Notes: generated from the sequence alone by a model not told the origin. Counted from the first letter of the stretch, positions 26,832 to 36,438 are shown. The stretch is 64,000 nt of DNA from Desulfoluna sp942491485 (GCA_942491485.1 CALOAX010000005.1:62001-126000), one strand, 5' to 3'. Translations and numbers: made by a program.

Positions 26832-29393
26832 CTACTGTGGTGTCGCTTCGCTTTGAGGCCCAAAGGGCTTCAACACGAGGATCAGTTTCGGCAGAAGCGT
26901 CAGGGACGAGAGCAGGGCGATGGCCATGGCAAGTCCTGTGAGGAGCCCGAAAAGGATGCTCGGGATGAAGTTGGAGAGGACCAGAATGGAGAAGCCCGAG
27001 ATAATGGTGATGGAGGTAAAATACATGGCATGACCGATGGAGCCGTGGCAGCGGTGCATGGTGGCCATGTAGTCGCCATCCTTTGCAAGCTCGTCTGCAA
27101 AGCGGTGGATGTAGTGAATGGTATCATCCACGGCAATACCCACGCTGATGGCGGCGATGGTGATGGTCATCATGTCCAGGGGAATACCCAGCCATCCCAT
27201 GAGCCCCAGCACCACGCCGATGGAGAGGATGTTGGGGAAGATGGCGATGAGGGCCGTGACAGGGGACCGGAAGAGGATCAGGAACATGGCTGCCAGCATG
27301 ACCAGCACAATGCCCAGGGTGAGAATCTGGGAAGAGAAGAGGCTCTGGAGCATGTTGTTGTAGAGCACCAGCATTCCATTGAGTCGGACGTGTTCGGGTT
27401 TCAGGCCCACCTGCTCGATGAGCCCTTTTTCCACCTCCTTCAGAAAGTCGTCACGCCTCAGGTCCGGTGCGGAGTCTTTGATGCGGATGGAGAGGTGTGC
27501 TTCGTTGTGCTCCACAGAGACGTAGGGCTTGAGGAGGAGCTCACGGTACTGCTCGGGAATTTCTCCGTAGAGAAGGGCCAGGGCGAAGTTGTCCAGGGGC
27601 TTTCCGTCATTGAGTTTTTCCGCAATGCGGGTGAGGGACGCCAGGGAGAGCACCTTGCCCGTTTCAGGCAGAGACTCCAGGTAGGCATGGGTTTTCTCCA
27701 CCAGGGCGACCTTGTCCGAGGTGAACCAGTACTTGTCGCTGGTTTCCACCTCGTCGAACTCATCGAATTCGGCAAAATCTCCGTTCTCCTCGTCCAGGGC
27801 GACGTCCCCGTCGGGCTCATCGGCAAAGGCATCGAGGTCGGCGTCCACATCCGAACCGGTGGCTGCCTTGGCCTGGTCAAAGGTGATGACCACATCAAGG
27901 GGGGTGGTGCCGCCGAGCTGGTCGTCAATGAGTTTCATGCCCTGGTAGATTTCGGTGGTTTTTTTAAAGTAGTCGATGAAGCTGTTCTCCACCTGGAGTC
28001 GCATCATGCCGGTGATGCAGAAGAGAAGCGCCAGGGCCGAGGTAATGAGAATGCCCTTGCCGTGTTTTTCGGTGAAGGCACCGAGGATTTCGGGCAGGGG
28101 AAATCTTAAGGAGAGGCGCTTCGGGGTCGGGCCCTTGGGCATCAGCACCAGCAGAGCAGGCAGCAGGAGAAAGGTCAGGGTGAGAGAGACCGCGATGCCT
28201 GCGCTCATCATCCACCCGAAGGTGATGACGGGAAGAATCTCGCTGTAAAGGAGGGACCCGAAACCGGCAATGGTGGTCAGGGACGCAAAGAGGCAGGGTT
28301 TGGCCATGAGGGCGGTGGCCCTGGCCGTGAGGTCCAGCTGGCTCCACTCCGGGTTCGCCTTGTGGAGTTCCCGGTGCCGCACAATAAGGTGGATGGCGAT
28401 GGCCATGGTGATGATGAGCTGCAGGGAGATGAAATTTGACGAGATCACCGTCACCTCCCACCCCATGAAGCCCAGGATGCCTGACATGTGGATGACCGAG
28501 ATAAAGCAGCAGAGCATGGGCAGGAGTACCCAGCGGACCTGGCCGAAGATGAGCCCCAGGGTGACGACGAGGAAAAGGGCCATGCCCCCGCCGAAGAGAC
28601 GGATGTCGTTTTTGATGAAGGTGATGAGATCATCCGCGATCATGGAGACCCCGCCGAGGAAGAGGTCGGCCTTGTCCCTGTGTGTGTCCATGATGGCACG
28701 GATGGCGGCGATGTCATCGTGCCGCTCGCTTCGGGCATCTTCCCGGTATTGCCAGAAAACAGATTCGGCGTGTTTCAGGGCCGCCCGCTCGTCGGTGGTG
28801 AGGCCGCGTTCCCGTGAGAGATTTTTAAGGGCATCGCGTTCTCCCAGAAGCTCCATGTACCGGTGGTCGTATGTGAGGTTGATGACCACGGCGGTGAGGG
28901 TGCCGTCGGGGCTGACGAGAAGGTCTTTGTAGACGGGACTCTCCAGGATCTCCTTTCTGGCCAGGGCCTGGTCGGTCTCCGGAGAGGTGAGGGTGCGAAT
29001 GCTGGCGGCCAGCTCTTTTACCGGCAGGGGAGGGCTCTCCAGCAGGGGCACGTCCAGAACGGTAAGAACCGACTCCACCAGCCCCACCTCCAAAAGCTCC
29101 TCTTTCAAGGTGGCGATGTCGTCGTAGACCGGTTTGGAAAAGAGGTCCCCTTTGGGCTTGTAGGCGATGAGCAGGTAGTCCTGCTGCCCGAATCGCTCGC
29201 TGAGTTGGCGGAAGTAGTTCAAATCTTCGTCGTCGTCCAGCACCAGGGTCTCAGCCGAGGCGTCCAAACGAAAATCTTTGATCTGGTAGGCAAAAAAGAG
29301 GGTGAGGCTCAGAAGCAGCAGCAGGGTGATGAGTGGGTATTTTAAAATGCTGCGTCGGTACACGCGTTCGATGAAGGGGGTGAATCGCTCCAT
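26832..29393 (-). CDS. MMPL / RND-type exporter (HAE3-like)
   Basis: An 853-residue inner-membrane transporter with 12 predicted helices: TM1 near residue 20-40 (ITLLLLLSLTLFFAYQI), a first periplasmic domain (40-250), five helices to about 420, TM7 near 445 (ILITSALALLFCITGMM), a second periplasmic domain containing an acidic Asp/Glu-rich loop around 520-560, and five closing helices with GIAVDDTIHYIHRF, the proton-relay segment seen in MMPL proteins. Such proteins export lipids or hydrophobic compounds. The neighbouring upstream gene encodes an MlaC-like carrier, so lipid transport between membranes is likely. The ATG at 29393 has GAAAGG upstream; the longer frame would include repeat DNA. 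Confidence 0.88.
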   Translation of the reverse strand: MERFTPFIERVYRRSILKYPLITLLLLLSLTLFFAYQIKDFRLDASAETLVLDDDEDLNYFRQLSERFGQQDYLLIAYKPKGDLFSKPVYDDIATLKEELLEVGLVESVLTVLDVPLLESPPLPVKELAASIRTLTSPETDQALARKEILESPVYKDLLVSPDGTLTAVVINLTYDHRYMELLGERDALKNLSRERGLTTDERAALKHAESVFWQYREDARSERHDDIAAIRAIMDTHRDKADLFLGGVSMIADDLITFIKNDIRLFGGGMALFLVVTLGLIFGQVRWVLLPMLCCFISVIHMSGILGFMGWEVTVISSNFISLQLIITMAIAIHLIVRHRELHKANPEWSQLDLTARATALMAKPCLFASLTTIAGFGSLLYSEILPVITFGWMMSAGIAVSLTLTFLLLPALLVLMPKGPTPKRLSLRFPLPEILGAFTEKHGKGILITSALALLFCITGMMRLQVENSFIDYFKKTTEIYQGMKLIDDQLGGTTPLDVVITFDQAKAATGSDVDADLDAFADEPDGDVALDEENGDFAEFDEFDEVETSDKYWFTSDKVALVEKTHAYLESLPETGKVLSLASLTRIAEKLNDGKPLDNFALALLYGEIPEQYRELLLKPYVSVEHNEAHLSIRIKDSAPDLRRDDFLKEVEKGLIEQVGLKPEHVRLNGMLVLYNNMLQSLFSSQILTLGIVLVMLAAMFLILFRSPVTALIAIFPNILSIGVVLGLMGWLGIPLDMMTITIAAISVGIAVDDTIHYIHRFADELAKDGDYMATMHRCHGSIGHAMYFTSITIISGFSILVLSNFIPSILFGLLTGLAMAIALLSSLTLLPKLILVLKPFGPQSEATPQ

Positions 29394-29414
29394 GGAGAAA
29401 AAGCCTTTCAGTTT

Positions 29415-29474
29415 TGCGAATGCTCCGGGACTCGTTCCTCGCCCTTTCACATTCGCTTACGGGCTTTGCCCGTG
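29415..29474. repeat. Composite repeat, distal part
   Basis: Arms GCGAATG (29416-29422) and CATTCGC (29450-29456) around CTCGTTCCTCG, then ACGGGC-TTT-GCCCGT. It starts 22 bp upstream of the MMPL start codon and so would be in its leader. Confidence 0.82.
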
Positions 29475-29702
29475 GTCAACAGTTGGGGAATTCAAGCTCC
29501 TTCATGGAGCCCAAAGAGCTCTTCATGCTTTTATGAAGAAAAAACGAATGAAGGCAGCAATCTCAGATTTGCTATTACCAGAATAATTCCGGCCGGTCTC
29601 TTTCTATTAACATGCTTCGGCAATGCTGTGGCAAGCCTACGGGGCTTAAGGGGAAGAGTGTCACACCCTTGAAAACAAAAAACGGTGCAACTATTCAGCT
29701 TT

Positions 29703-29868
29703 GCCTCCGGTGGGTCGCTTTTTGAAATGAGCCCCGAAAACGTTCCGGTTGCTTGTTTAGACGAGTACAGTCGAAAAACTAACGCCTTTGCATAAATCGA
29801 AATCGGCCTTAAAAATCTGTTTGTCAAACTTTTCAAAAGTTTGGCCCCCGGCAGGGCCGCCGGAGGCC
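29703..29868. repeat. Module C + module B repeat, copy 2
   Basis: GCCTCCGGTGGGTCGCTTTT, GAGCCCCGAAAACGTTCCGG, then TCAAACTTTTCAAAAGTTTG and GGCCCCCGGCAGGGCCGCCGGAGGC. Same order of parts as at 10093-10257. It fills much of the MlaC-MMPL gap. Confidence 0.8.
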
Positions 29869-29879
29869 TTTTGGTGTGT

Positions 29880-30467
29880 TTAAACCTTGATCTGGTTGAG
29901 TTTGGTGATCAGCTCGTCAAAGCCCCCTTCGGTGAGGACCTGGTTGAACTGGGTCCTGTAGGTGGCGATGATGCTGACGCCCTGAAGCTCGATGTCGTAG
30001 ATTCTCCACCCCTTCTTGGATTTGTAGAATTTGTAGTTCATGGCGTAGCGGTTTTCCTTGGAGATGAGCTCCGTGGGGATGACCGCCTTGTTGGGGGCAG
30101 ACTGCTGGGTGGGCAGGATTTTGATCTCTTCATCGGTATAAAGGGAGAGCTTGTCCGAGTAAGAGCCCTTCATCACGTCGGTGAAGGTGACGATGAAGGT
30201 GCGTCTCTGCTCTTTGGTGAGGCCGGACCAGTTCTTTTTGCCCAGGGTCAGCTTGCCCATAAGGGAAAAATCGAAAATAGGAGAGACGTTCTCTACGATG
30301 AGGGCCTTTTTTTTCTCGATCTGAATGTCGCTTCGCTTCAGGGTGGAGAAGACAAAATCGAGTTTCCCTTTGAGAATCGTCTCCACTGAGTTCGTTTCTA
30401 GGGCTCCGACGGTTTGTACCAGAAGCAGGAAAAGGGCAAGGGTGGTTATCACTGTGCGTTTGATCAT
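29880..30467 (-). CDS. MlaC/Ttg2D-like periplasmic phospholipid carrier
   Basis: 195 residues: a signal peptide (TVITTLALFLLLVQTVGA) and a domain with SPIFDFSLMGKLTLGKKNW, LTKEQRRTFIVTFTDVMKGSYSDKL and WRIYDIELQGVSIIATYRTQFNQVL, the hallmark segments of the MlaC (toluene tolerance, Ttg2D) family. These proteins shuttle phospholipids between membranes. The usual MlaFEDB ABC genes are absent; the next gene on the same strand (about 490 bp on, with repeats between) is an MMPL exporter, similar to HpnM/HpnN-type pairings. The ATG is preceded by GGAGGA. Confidence 0.88.
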   Translation of the reverse strand: MIKRTVITTLALFLLLVQTVGALETNSVETILKGKLDFVFSTLKRSDIQIEKKKALIVENVSPIFDFSLMGKLTLGKKNWSGLTKEQRRTFIVTFTDVMKGSYSDKLSLYTDEEIKILPTQQSAPNKAVIPTELISKENRYAMNYKFYKSKKGWRIYDIELQGVSIIATYRTQFNQVLTEGGFDELITKLNQIKV

Positions 30468-30760
30468 GGGGTCCTCCGTGACGTGGCGCGGCCTTTTTTT
30501 GTGTCGCCCTGTGATTCGGGCACCGCGGCGTCGATATCCATCGGGAGATGGTGACGGTGTCTGATGTTGAGAGTATTCAATAGATTAGTTGACGAGCCCC
30601 GCCGTGTCAAGGAAACCGGAAGGTCTCCGCCGGGGCGGGGCTGGTGCGTCAACGGACATGTCTCCGCAGGTTCTTTCATGGCTCTGCCGAATAACGCATC
30701 GGCACGGCCGGACATTCTGAAAAGAAGCTTCGGATAAAAAACGTAACTATTCAGCTTGCG

Positions 30761-30950
30761 CCTCCGGCGGCCCTGTCGGGGGCTAAACTTTTAAAAAGTT
30801 TAACAAACAGGTCTTAAAAATAATCCTTGAACGAATTCCGCTTTAAAGGCGGATGTGATGTGCTCGGAAGAACGGGGAGCACATCGCATCCGCAACCTGC
30901 TTTCAAGGGATTTTGCCTAATGTGGCTTCGCCACCCTTGCCGCCGAAGGC
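30761..30950. repeat. Composite module B+A repeat (long-hairpin variant)
   Basis: GCCTCCGGCGGCCCTGTCGG, AAACTTTTAAAAAGTTT, GGCGGATGTG / CGCATCCGC arms around CGGAAGAACGGGG, then CTTTCAAGG and GTGGCTTCGCCAC, ending GCCGCCGAAGGC. Confidence 0.85.
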
Positions 30951-30965
30951 AGCCAGGTTAAAGAT

Positions 30966-31138
30966 GCCTCCGGCGGCCCTGCCGGGGGCCAACCTTTTAA
31001 AAAGGTTGCCAAACAGGTCTTTTAAAAAAAATCTTGGGTCAATCTAAAACCTAAGGCAAATGTGATTTGGCCTGAGGAACGAAGGACAAAGCGCATTTGC
31101 AACCTGCTTTCAAGGTGGCACACCTTGCCGCCGGAGGC
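30966..31138. repeat. Composite module B+A repeat
   Basis: Close relative of the tandem pair at 26421-26799: GCCTCCGGCGGCCCTGCCGG, AACCTTTTAAAAAGGTT, ACCAAACAGGTCTT, GCAAATGTG / CGCATTTGC around CCTGAGGAACGAAGG, GCCGCCGGAGGC. With the previous copy it accounts for most of the 30468-31347 gap. Confidence 0.92.
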
Positions 31139-31278
31139 ATTTTGTTTGGCCACTTTAACCATAGAACGCAGCTTTTTGAGAGTTGAATAGTTACAAAAAA
31201 AACGAACTTATCTGTGACAGCGGGAACCTACCACAGGTTTGTCGCCGTGTCTGTGCCCCGTGTCACCTCACATGAAGA

Positions 31279-31306
31279 TTGACAACGGACGAGGGGACCT
31301 TACTAT
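31279..31306 (+). promoter_or_regulatory. Sigma-70-like promoter of the nitronate monooxygenase-like gene
   Basis: TTGACA at 31279-31284 and TACTAT at 31301-31306, spacer 16 bp, 41 bp before the ATG at 31348. It lies just outside the composite repeat. Confidence 0.6.
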
Positions 31307-31347
31307 GTACACTATAGAAAGGGAACTAAGTTTATCAGGAGGGATCT

Positions 31348-32319
31348 ATGAAAACACGTATAACGGAACTCTTGGGCATCGAACATCCCGTCATTGAAGG
31401 TGGGATGCAGTGGGTGGGAAAGGCCGGGCTGGCCGCCGCCGTATCGGAAGCCGGTGGCCTGGGGATGATCACCGCCCTGACCCAGCCGACACCGGGGGCC
31501 CTGGCTGAGGAGATTGCCACTGTCCGACGCATCACGGACAAGCCCTTTGGTGTGAACCTGACCCTGTTGCCCACCCTGAAGCCCATCTCCTATGACGATT
31601 ATGTTCAGGTGATGGTGGATCAAGGCATCACCATCGTGGAGACAGCAGGGCGAAGTCCTGAAGCTTTTATGCCTGCCTTTTTGGATGCCGGGATCAAGGT
31701 GATCCACAAGTGCACCTCGGTACGACATGCTCTGAAAGCGGAGAAACTGGGGTGTGCGGCGGTGAGTGTGGACGGATTTGAGTGCGCGGGGCATCCCGGG
31801 GAAGACGATATCCCGGCCCTGGTGCTCCTGCCCCTGGCTGCCGACGCCCTTTCGATTCCCATCATCGCCTCCGGCGGGTATGGGGACGGGCGTGGTCTTG
31901 CCGCTGCCTTAGCCCTGGGCGCCGACGCCATCAATATGGGCACCCGGTTCCTGGCCACACAAGAGGCGGCCATTCATGACAACGTGAAGCAGGCCCTGGT
32001 GGATGCCGATGAACGGCAGACAGCGCTGATTCTCCGAACCCTTAACAACACCGCCCGTATCTATAAGAATAAGGTGGCCGACGAGGTGGTGGCCCTGGAA
32101 CAAAAAGGGGGCGTCACCATCGAAGAACTTGCCCCGTTGGTGAGCGGAAAGCGCGGGGCCAGCGTGTATGAAACCGGGGACATCGACGGCGGGGTCTGGA
32201 CAGCCGGCATGGTGGCGGGGCTTATCCATGACATTCCCACGGTAAAAGAGTTGGTGCACCGGATTGTGGCCGATGCCGAATCCCTGATCAGGGAGCGGCT
32301 TTCAGGGCTTCTGAAATAG
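31348..32319 (+). CDS. Nitronate monooxygenase / 2-nitropropane dioxygenase family flavoprotein
   Basis: A 323-residue FMN TIM-barrel protein. IEHPVIEGGMQWVGKAGLAAAVSEAGGLG opens the barrel, DGFECAGHPGEDD carries His149 at the usual active-site place, and IPIIASGGYGDGRGLAAALALGADAINMGTRFLAT (about 170-203) is the FMN-phosphate strand pair. The same fold includes the enoyl-ACP reductase FabK, and sequence alone does not separate the two activities. AGGAGGGATCT places the start exactly. It is followed by an unrelated methyltransferase-like gene 132 bp on. Confidence 0.85.
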   Translation: MKTRITELLGIEHPVIEGGMQWVGKAGLAAAVSEAGGLGMITALTQPTPGALAEEIATVRRITDKPFGVNLTLLPTLKPISYDDYVQVMVDQGITIVETAGRSPEAFMPAFLDAGIKVIHKCTSVRHALKAEKLGCAAVSVDGFECAGHPGEDDIPALVLLPLAADALSIPIIASGGYGDGRGLAAALALGADAINMGTRFLATQEAAIHDNVKQALVDADERQTALILRTLNNTARIYKNKVADEVVALEQKGGVTIEELAPLVSGKRGASVYETGDIDGGVWTAGMVAGLIHDIPTVKELVHRIVADAESLIRERLSGLLK

Positions 32320-32451
32320 TTTGGGATGGATTAGCCGTTTCTTCTGTGGTACTTTGTTTACTCTTGTCGGGTGGGTGGGTGCAATGCCTGCCGCCTGGAC
32401 CGGATTAAACCGAGAACCGTGTGGCACACCCCTTTGGGCAGAGGAGGCGTC

Positions 32452-33459
32452 ATGGAGTCGTGGCAGCAGGTGGAGTCCCATTCCGACAGCAACGGATACA
32501 TTCCGGAAACCGTTTATTCCGGGGTTTCAGAGGATTACCCTGTCTGTCCTCCGCAGAAAGCGGAGGCCGCCCGTATGGAGAGTGATGCCTGGGATGGCTA
32601 CCTCTCTGCCATGCGCCGTCGAAAAAACGGCCGGGGCATGTACGAGGAGATGTTCCGTTACGAGTGGTATGAAGGGCGCAAGCGCCTTGGTTTCTGGGGT
32701 TCCATAGAAACGGGGATTCGAAACGTGGCGCCGGGGGATGCCCCTCGCATTGCGATCTTATCTGCCGGCTCCGGACGTGATATCCTTAAGGTCGGACTTG
32801 CAGCCGGTGTCTGGGAATCCATGGCTCCCAAACGGATCCGGGGGACCTGGAGGGAGATCAATCCCAAATGGTTTCGCCTGGTGAAACCCGATGCCCGTTT
32901 TTTTGTCACGGAGTTCAGCCTTGAGAATTTTGACCGCCTCAAGAAGACCGTTGAGGGGCTTCTTGAAGGGGGGCTGCTCAAACCCGGCATGGTGAGCCTG
33001 CGGCGATGGTCGTTCAGGCAGCGGGTTCCGCTGGCCACGGGAAGTCAGGATCTGGTGATCTTCTCCCTGACTGGGAATTACGCCTCCGAAGCAGAGCAAC
33101 CGGGTATACTCAACGAAATCGCCCGGTGCGTTAAACCCGGAGGCCACCTGCTTGCCTCCACCATGCGGGCGGATTTTGATTTTCTTCGGGCCACCTCGTT
33201 GTCGTACCGGGTGAAGTTTTTCCTGCGTACCCCCCTGGGATGGCCCATTGTTCCCGATTTCGTCCCCTGGCAGGTCTGGTGGGGGACCACCTGTCACCGG
33301 ATGACGGAAAAGGGGTACTGGAAAAACGAGGACGCCCGAACCTGGGCACGTTATATGGAGCCTTCCATGATGGAACCGGTGGCAATTTTTCCCGCCCCCT
33401 GCGATCTGGTTCCGGTGGAGGTCCTGCTGGCACGCAAGGCCGCCGAGGCCCCGGTATAA
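32452..33459 (+). CDS. SAM-dependent methyltransferase-like protein
   Basis: 335 residues. A Rossmann-type SAM-binding motif is visible at about residues 100-110 (IAILSAGSGRDILKVGLA), an acidic/Asn motif later (LVIFSLTGNYAS) and the post-motif NEIARCVKPGGHLLASTM, all in the order of class I methyltransferases. The N-terminal 70 residues (with YSGVSEDYPVCPPQKAEA and a helix before the MTase core) and C-terminal 70 have no known match to me. Substrate unknown. The ATG at 32452 follows AGAGGAGG, so a longer frame reaching back to 32371 is rejected. Confidence 0.68.
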   Translation: MESWQQVESHSDSNGYIPETVYSGVSEDYPVCPPQKAEAARMESDAWDGYLSAMRRRKNGRGMYEEMFRYEWYEGRKRLGFWGSIETGIRNVAPGDAPRIAILSAGSGRDILKVGLAAGVWESMAPKRIRGTWREINPKWFRLVKPDARFFVTEFSLENFDRLKKTVEGLLEGGLLKPGMVSLRRWSFRQRVPLATGSQDLVIFSLTGNYASEAEQPGILNEIARCVKPGGHLLASTMRADFDFLRATSLSYRVKFFLRTPLGWPIVPDFVPWQVWWGTTCHRMTEKGYWKNEDARTWARYMEPSMMEPVAIFPAPCDLVPVEVLLARKAAEAPV

Positions 33460-33559
33460 CCCGGAGAGCCTCACCCCCCCCTGAAGCCCTGTGCGCTCTT
33501 GCCGTCCAGCTTGTTATTGATCGCATGACCACTGCACACAAGGTACTTTTAGGGGTGTT

Positions 33560-35338
33560 ATGACGCACGACGCATTGCAGGCCATCTCTCTCTCCATTGC
33601 CCTTGGGGTGTTCTCCTACATCATTTCCAGGGCATACAAGATTCCCGCCATTGTTTTTTACCTGGTGTGCGGTCTTGTGTTCGGGCCAGCCGGCCTTAAC
33701 CTGATTCGCACGGAAGAGGCCATCGGGGGGGGCATAGCCCCCATGGTGGAGATCGCCGTGGCCATTATTCTGTTCGAAGGGGGGCTCTCCCTTTCCGTTC
33801 AGGGTTTTCGCATGGAAAAAAAGGCCATCCGAAGGCTTCTATTTATTACCATTCCCGTCACAGGCGGTGCGGCCGCCCTCCTCAGTCACTACCTCACCGG
33901 CATTCCCTGGCTTTTTGCCATTTTTTTCGGCGCGCTTATTGTGGTCACCGGCCCCACAGTCATCGGATCCATTTTAAAGAGCGTGGCCCTGACGCCCAGG
34001 CTGGAAACCCTTCTTAACTGGGAGTCCCTCTGGGGTGACGTCATCGGTGTTATGGTCAGTGCCCTGGCACTTGAGGTGATCCTGATCTCCAAGGGCGGCG
34101 TGATCACCGCCGGGGTGTTTGCTCACCTGATTTTGGGCTCCTTGGCGGGCTGCGTTGTGGGCCTTGCCGGAGGCGTGCTGCTGAAATACGTGGTGGCCTG
34201 GCTGGAAAAATTGAAAGACCCGGCGCTCTCAGGCATCGCCTCCTTTGGGGGGGCCATCGCCCTGTTTTATATCTCCGGTGAAATTGTGGAGTCGTCGGGG
34301 CCTTTGGCTGTGGTTGTTGCCGGCATGTACCTCTCCCTGAAGTGCGGTGATGCCGTGGTGGGGATCCGCCATTTTAAAGAGCAGATCGCCAGTCTGTTTA
34401 TCAGCACTCTCTTTGTCCTTCTTTCTGCCTTCGTGAACCCCATGGAGCTTCTCCACCTCTGGCCCACCATGCTGGCGGTGGCTTTTATTCTGGGTGCAGT
34501 TGTCCGCCCCCTGGCGGTTCACATGGCCCTGGTGGGCTCCGAGGTGACCCATTCGGAGCGATGGTACATCGGGGTGATCGGGCCCCGGGGTATCGTGGCT
34601 GTGGCGACGGCCTCCTATGCGGCTTTTCTGCTGCCCGGCTCTCCCTATGAAATGAAGGTGATTCTCAACCAGACCATGGCCATTATCTTTTTCTCCGGGG
34701 TCATGGCAACATTGCTTTGCAGGCCCCTGGCCTCACTTTTAAAGGTTCGTGTGCCCCAGTCCCAGACGGGGATTCTCGTGGTGGGGTCCAACCTCATGAG
34801 CCGTGAGTTTGCCAGGTTGTTGGCCCAGCATGTTCCTGTGGCATTTCTTGAGACCCGAAAAGATGCGTGCGCGCTGACATCAGCACAGGGGTTTCAGACC
34901 GTGTGCGCTGATATGTTGAGCGCCGACGTGTACGAGGAGGCCTCCCGGGAAGGGTTTGACCGGTTGGTGGCACTGACTCGGAACAATGCCCTGAATGAGC
35001 TGGTGGCCCTTCGGGCCGCTTCCCACATGGCCCCGGGGCGTGTTTATCGGGGGCTGGCAAGGCGCGCGGAAGATACCCTTCTCACCGGTGAGGACAATGT
35101 GGCCCATATTGCCTTTTCCAACCGTTTTTTTATTACCGAGGCGGTGAGGCAGATGGAGAAAGGGCAGGCGTTTCTGACGGAGAAGGAGGCGGACCAGCTG
35201 GAGGATGGGGATATCCCCATGGCCCGGATCAATGACGAAGGGAAAAGTGTGATGATACTGCGAGAGGGTATTGAGCCCTCAGGCACACTGATCTGTTACA
35301 GTCGAAAAAAGAAGCGGAAGACCGAGGTAATGTCCTGA
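33560..35338 (+). CDS. Cation:proton antiporter with C-terminal TrkA-N-like domain
   Basis: 592 residues. The first ~400 form a CPA-type antiporter of about 11-12 helices (GLVFGPAGLNLIR, VEIAVAIILFEGGLSL, WESLWGDVIGVMVSAL with the acidic residue of the ion site, GVIGPRGIVAVATASYAA). From about residue 405 a Rossmann-type regulatory domain follows (TGILVVGSNLMSREFARLLAQ, CADMLSADVYEEASREGFDRLVALT), as in NhaP/KefC-type proteins with an RCK module; the last 80 residues are hydrophilic. Exchanges Na+ or K+ for H+ at the inner membrane. GGGGTGTT precedes the ATG. Ion specificity cannot be told from sequence. Confidence 0.9.
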   Translation: MTHDALQAISLSIALGVFSYIISRAYKIPAIVFYLVCGLVFGPAGLNLIRTEEAIGGGIAPMVEIAVAIILFEGGLSLSVQGFRMEKKAIRRLLFITIPVTGGAAALLSHYLTGIPWLFAIFFGALIVVTGPTVIGSILKSVALTPRLETLLNWESLWGDVIGVMVSALALEVILISKGGVITAGVFAHLILGSLAGCVVGLAGGVLLKYVVAWLEKLKDPALSGIASFGGAIALFYISGEIVESSGPLAVVVAGMYLSLKCGDAVVGIRHFKEQIASLFISTLFVLLSAFVNPMELLHLWPTMLAVAFILGAVVRPLAVHMALVGSEVTHSERWYIGVIGPRGIVAVATASYAAFLLPGSPYEMKVILNQTMAIIFFSGVMATLLCRPLASLLKVRVPQSQTGILVVGSNLMSREFARLLAQHVPVAFLETRKDACALTSAQGFQTVCADMLSADVYEEASREGFDRLVALTRNNALNELVALRAASHMAPGRVYRGLARRAEDTLLTGEDNVAHIAFSNRFFITEAVRQMEKGQAFLTEKEADQLEDGDIPMARINDEGKSVMILREGIEPSGTLICYSRKKKRKTEVMS

Positions 35339-35353
35339 AGGGGGGCGTTTAGT

Positions 35354-35377
35354 CCGAATATTTCATGAAATATCCGG
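35354..35377. promoter_or_regulatory. 24-bp near-perfect palindrome before the DegV gene
   Basis: CCG-A-ATATTTC at the left pairs with GAAATAT-C-CGG at the right about a TCATGA centre, with one mismatched pair. It lies 16 bp after the antiporter stop and 47 bp before the degV start, so it could be an operator or part of a terminator. Confidence 0.5.
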
Positions 35378-35423
35378 GTTAGGTACCCAACAGTTTACTC
35401 GAAGAGATGGAAGCAGGAGATCC

Positions 35424-36287
35424 ATGGGACAGAGAATAGCCATAGTTACAGATTCCACCGCTGATTTTCCAAAGGGGGTGGCTGAGAAGTTGGGAATCAA
35501 CATGATGCCTGTTCATGTCATCGTCGATGGTGTGGAATATCAGGACGGTGTCACCATCACGACCCGGCAGTTGGTGGAGCGCATGCGCAATGGGGCCAGT
35601 GTCTCCACACGCCCTGCGGCACCGGGGGAGTACGCCGATTTGTTTGAGTCGCTTCTGGAGCGGTATGACCGGGTCCTCTCCTTTCAGCTCTCCACCCATC
35701 TTTCTGAGTGCTATGAAAGCGCAAAAAATGCCCTTTCACTGCTTCACCCCGACGATGCAAAACGTGTGGATGTGTTTGATACCGGTACGTTGAGTATCGG
35801 GCAGGCCATCTATACCATCATGGCTATTCGGTATTTGAAAGCCCATGGGCGCATTGATGGCATGAAGGAGAAGCTGGATGCCGCTGTTAAGGCAAGCGTG
35901 AACAACATCACGGTGGATAAACTGACCTGGCTTCGAAAAAGCGGGAAGATGGGGGCCTTGACGGCCGTGGTTGGGAAGATGCTTGATATCAAGCCGATCA
36001 TTGCCTTGAGGGACGGGCACCTGACCCTTGTGAACAGGGTCCGGGGCATGGACCGTGCCTTGGATGAGATGGCCGCTTATGCGGGCCGTGTGAAGGGGGA
36101 CGGCAGTCAGACCTGGGAGGTCTGGGTGGGACACTGTGATGCCGAAGAGAACGCATTTTACTTAAGAAACCGACTTGCCGAAGCCCTGGGGAAGGGGAGT
36201 CATACCATTCAGGTTGTGGAGGCGGGGGCTTCTATTTCCGTGAAGGTCGGCCCGGGAAGTTGCTGCTGGGGCATGGTACCTCTTTGA
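35424..36287 (+). CDS. DegV family fatty-acid-binding protein
   Basis: 287 residues. IAIVTDSTADFPKGVAEKLGINMMPVHVIVDG is the DegV N-terminal signature; ISTRPAAPGEYADLF-like ASVSTRPAAPGEYADLFESLL and FDTGTLSIGQAIYTIMA carry the Ser/Thr residues that bind the lipid head group; TVDKLTWLRKSGKMGALTAVVG and LDIKPIIALRDGHLTLVNRVRG complete the second half. DegV/FakB proteins bind a single fatty acid for the kinase FakA; no FakA gene is adjacent. The ATG follows GCAGGAGATCC. Single gene between repeats. Confidence 0.93.
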   Translation: MGQRIAIVTDSTADFPKGVAEKLGINMMPVHVIVDGVEYQDGVTITTRQLVERMRNGASVSTRPAAPGEYADLFESLLERYDRVLSFQLSTHLSECYESAKNALSLLHPDDAKRVDVFDTGTLSIGQAIYTIMAIRYLKAHGRIDGMKEKLDAAVKASVNNITVDKLTWLRKSGKMGALTAVVGKMLDIKPIIALRDGHLTLVNRVRGMDRALDEMAAYAGRVKGDGSQTWEVWVGHCDAEENAFYLRNRLAEALGKGSHTIQVVEAGASISVKVGPGSCCWGMVPL

Positions 36288-36315
36288 TTTGGCAGTACCT
36301 GTTCAGCTCAACGGA

Positions 36316-36371
36316 GCCTCCGGCGGCCCTGCCGGGGGCCAGGTTTTTGACATGTTGGATAAACAGGTTGT
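36316..36371. repeat. Module B repeat
   Basis: GCCTCCGGCGGCCCTGCCGG, GGGCCAGGTTTTTGACATG, TTGGATAAACAGGT, starting 29 bp after the DegV stop. Confidence 0.82.
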
Positions 36372-36438
36372 CAGGGCTACCCGATTATTGTCACCATGCT
36401 GCGGCGCGACACGTGAGGCTTCGGAGTATTTACACACC

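Noticed and set aside
26853..28109. 418-residue open frame antisense to the MMPL exporter
   Set aside because: Composition rich in Gly, Asp, His and Glu without domains; the membrane protein on the other strand is clear.
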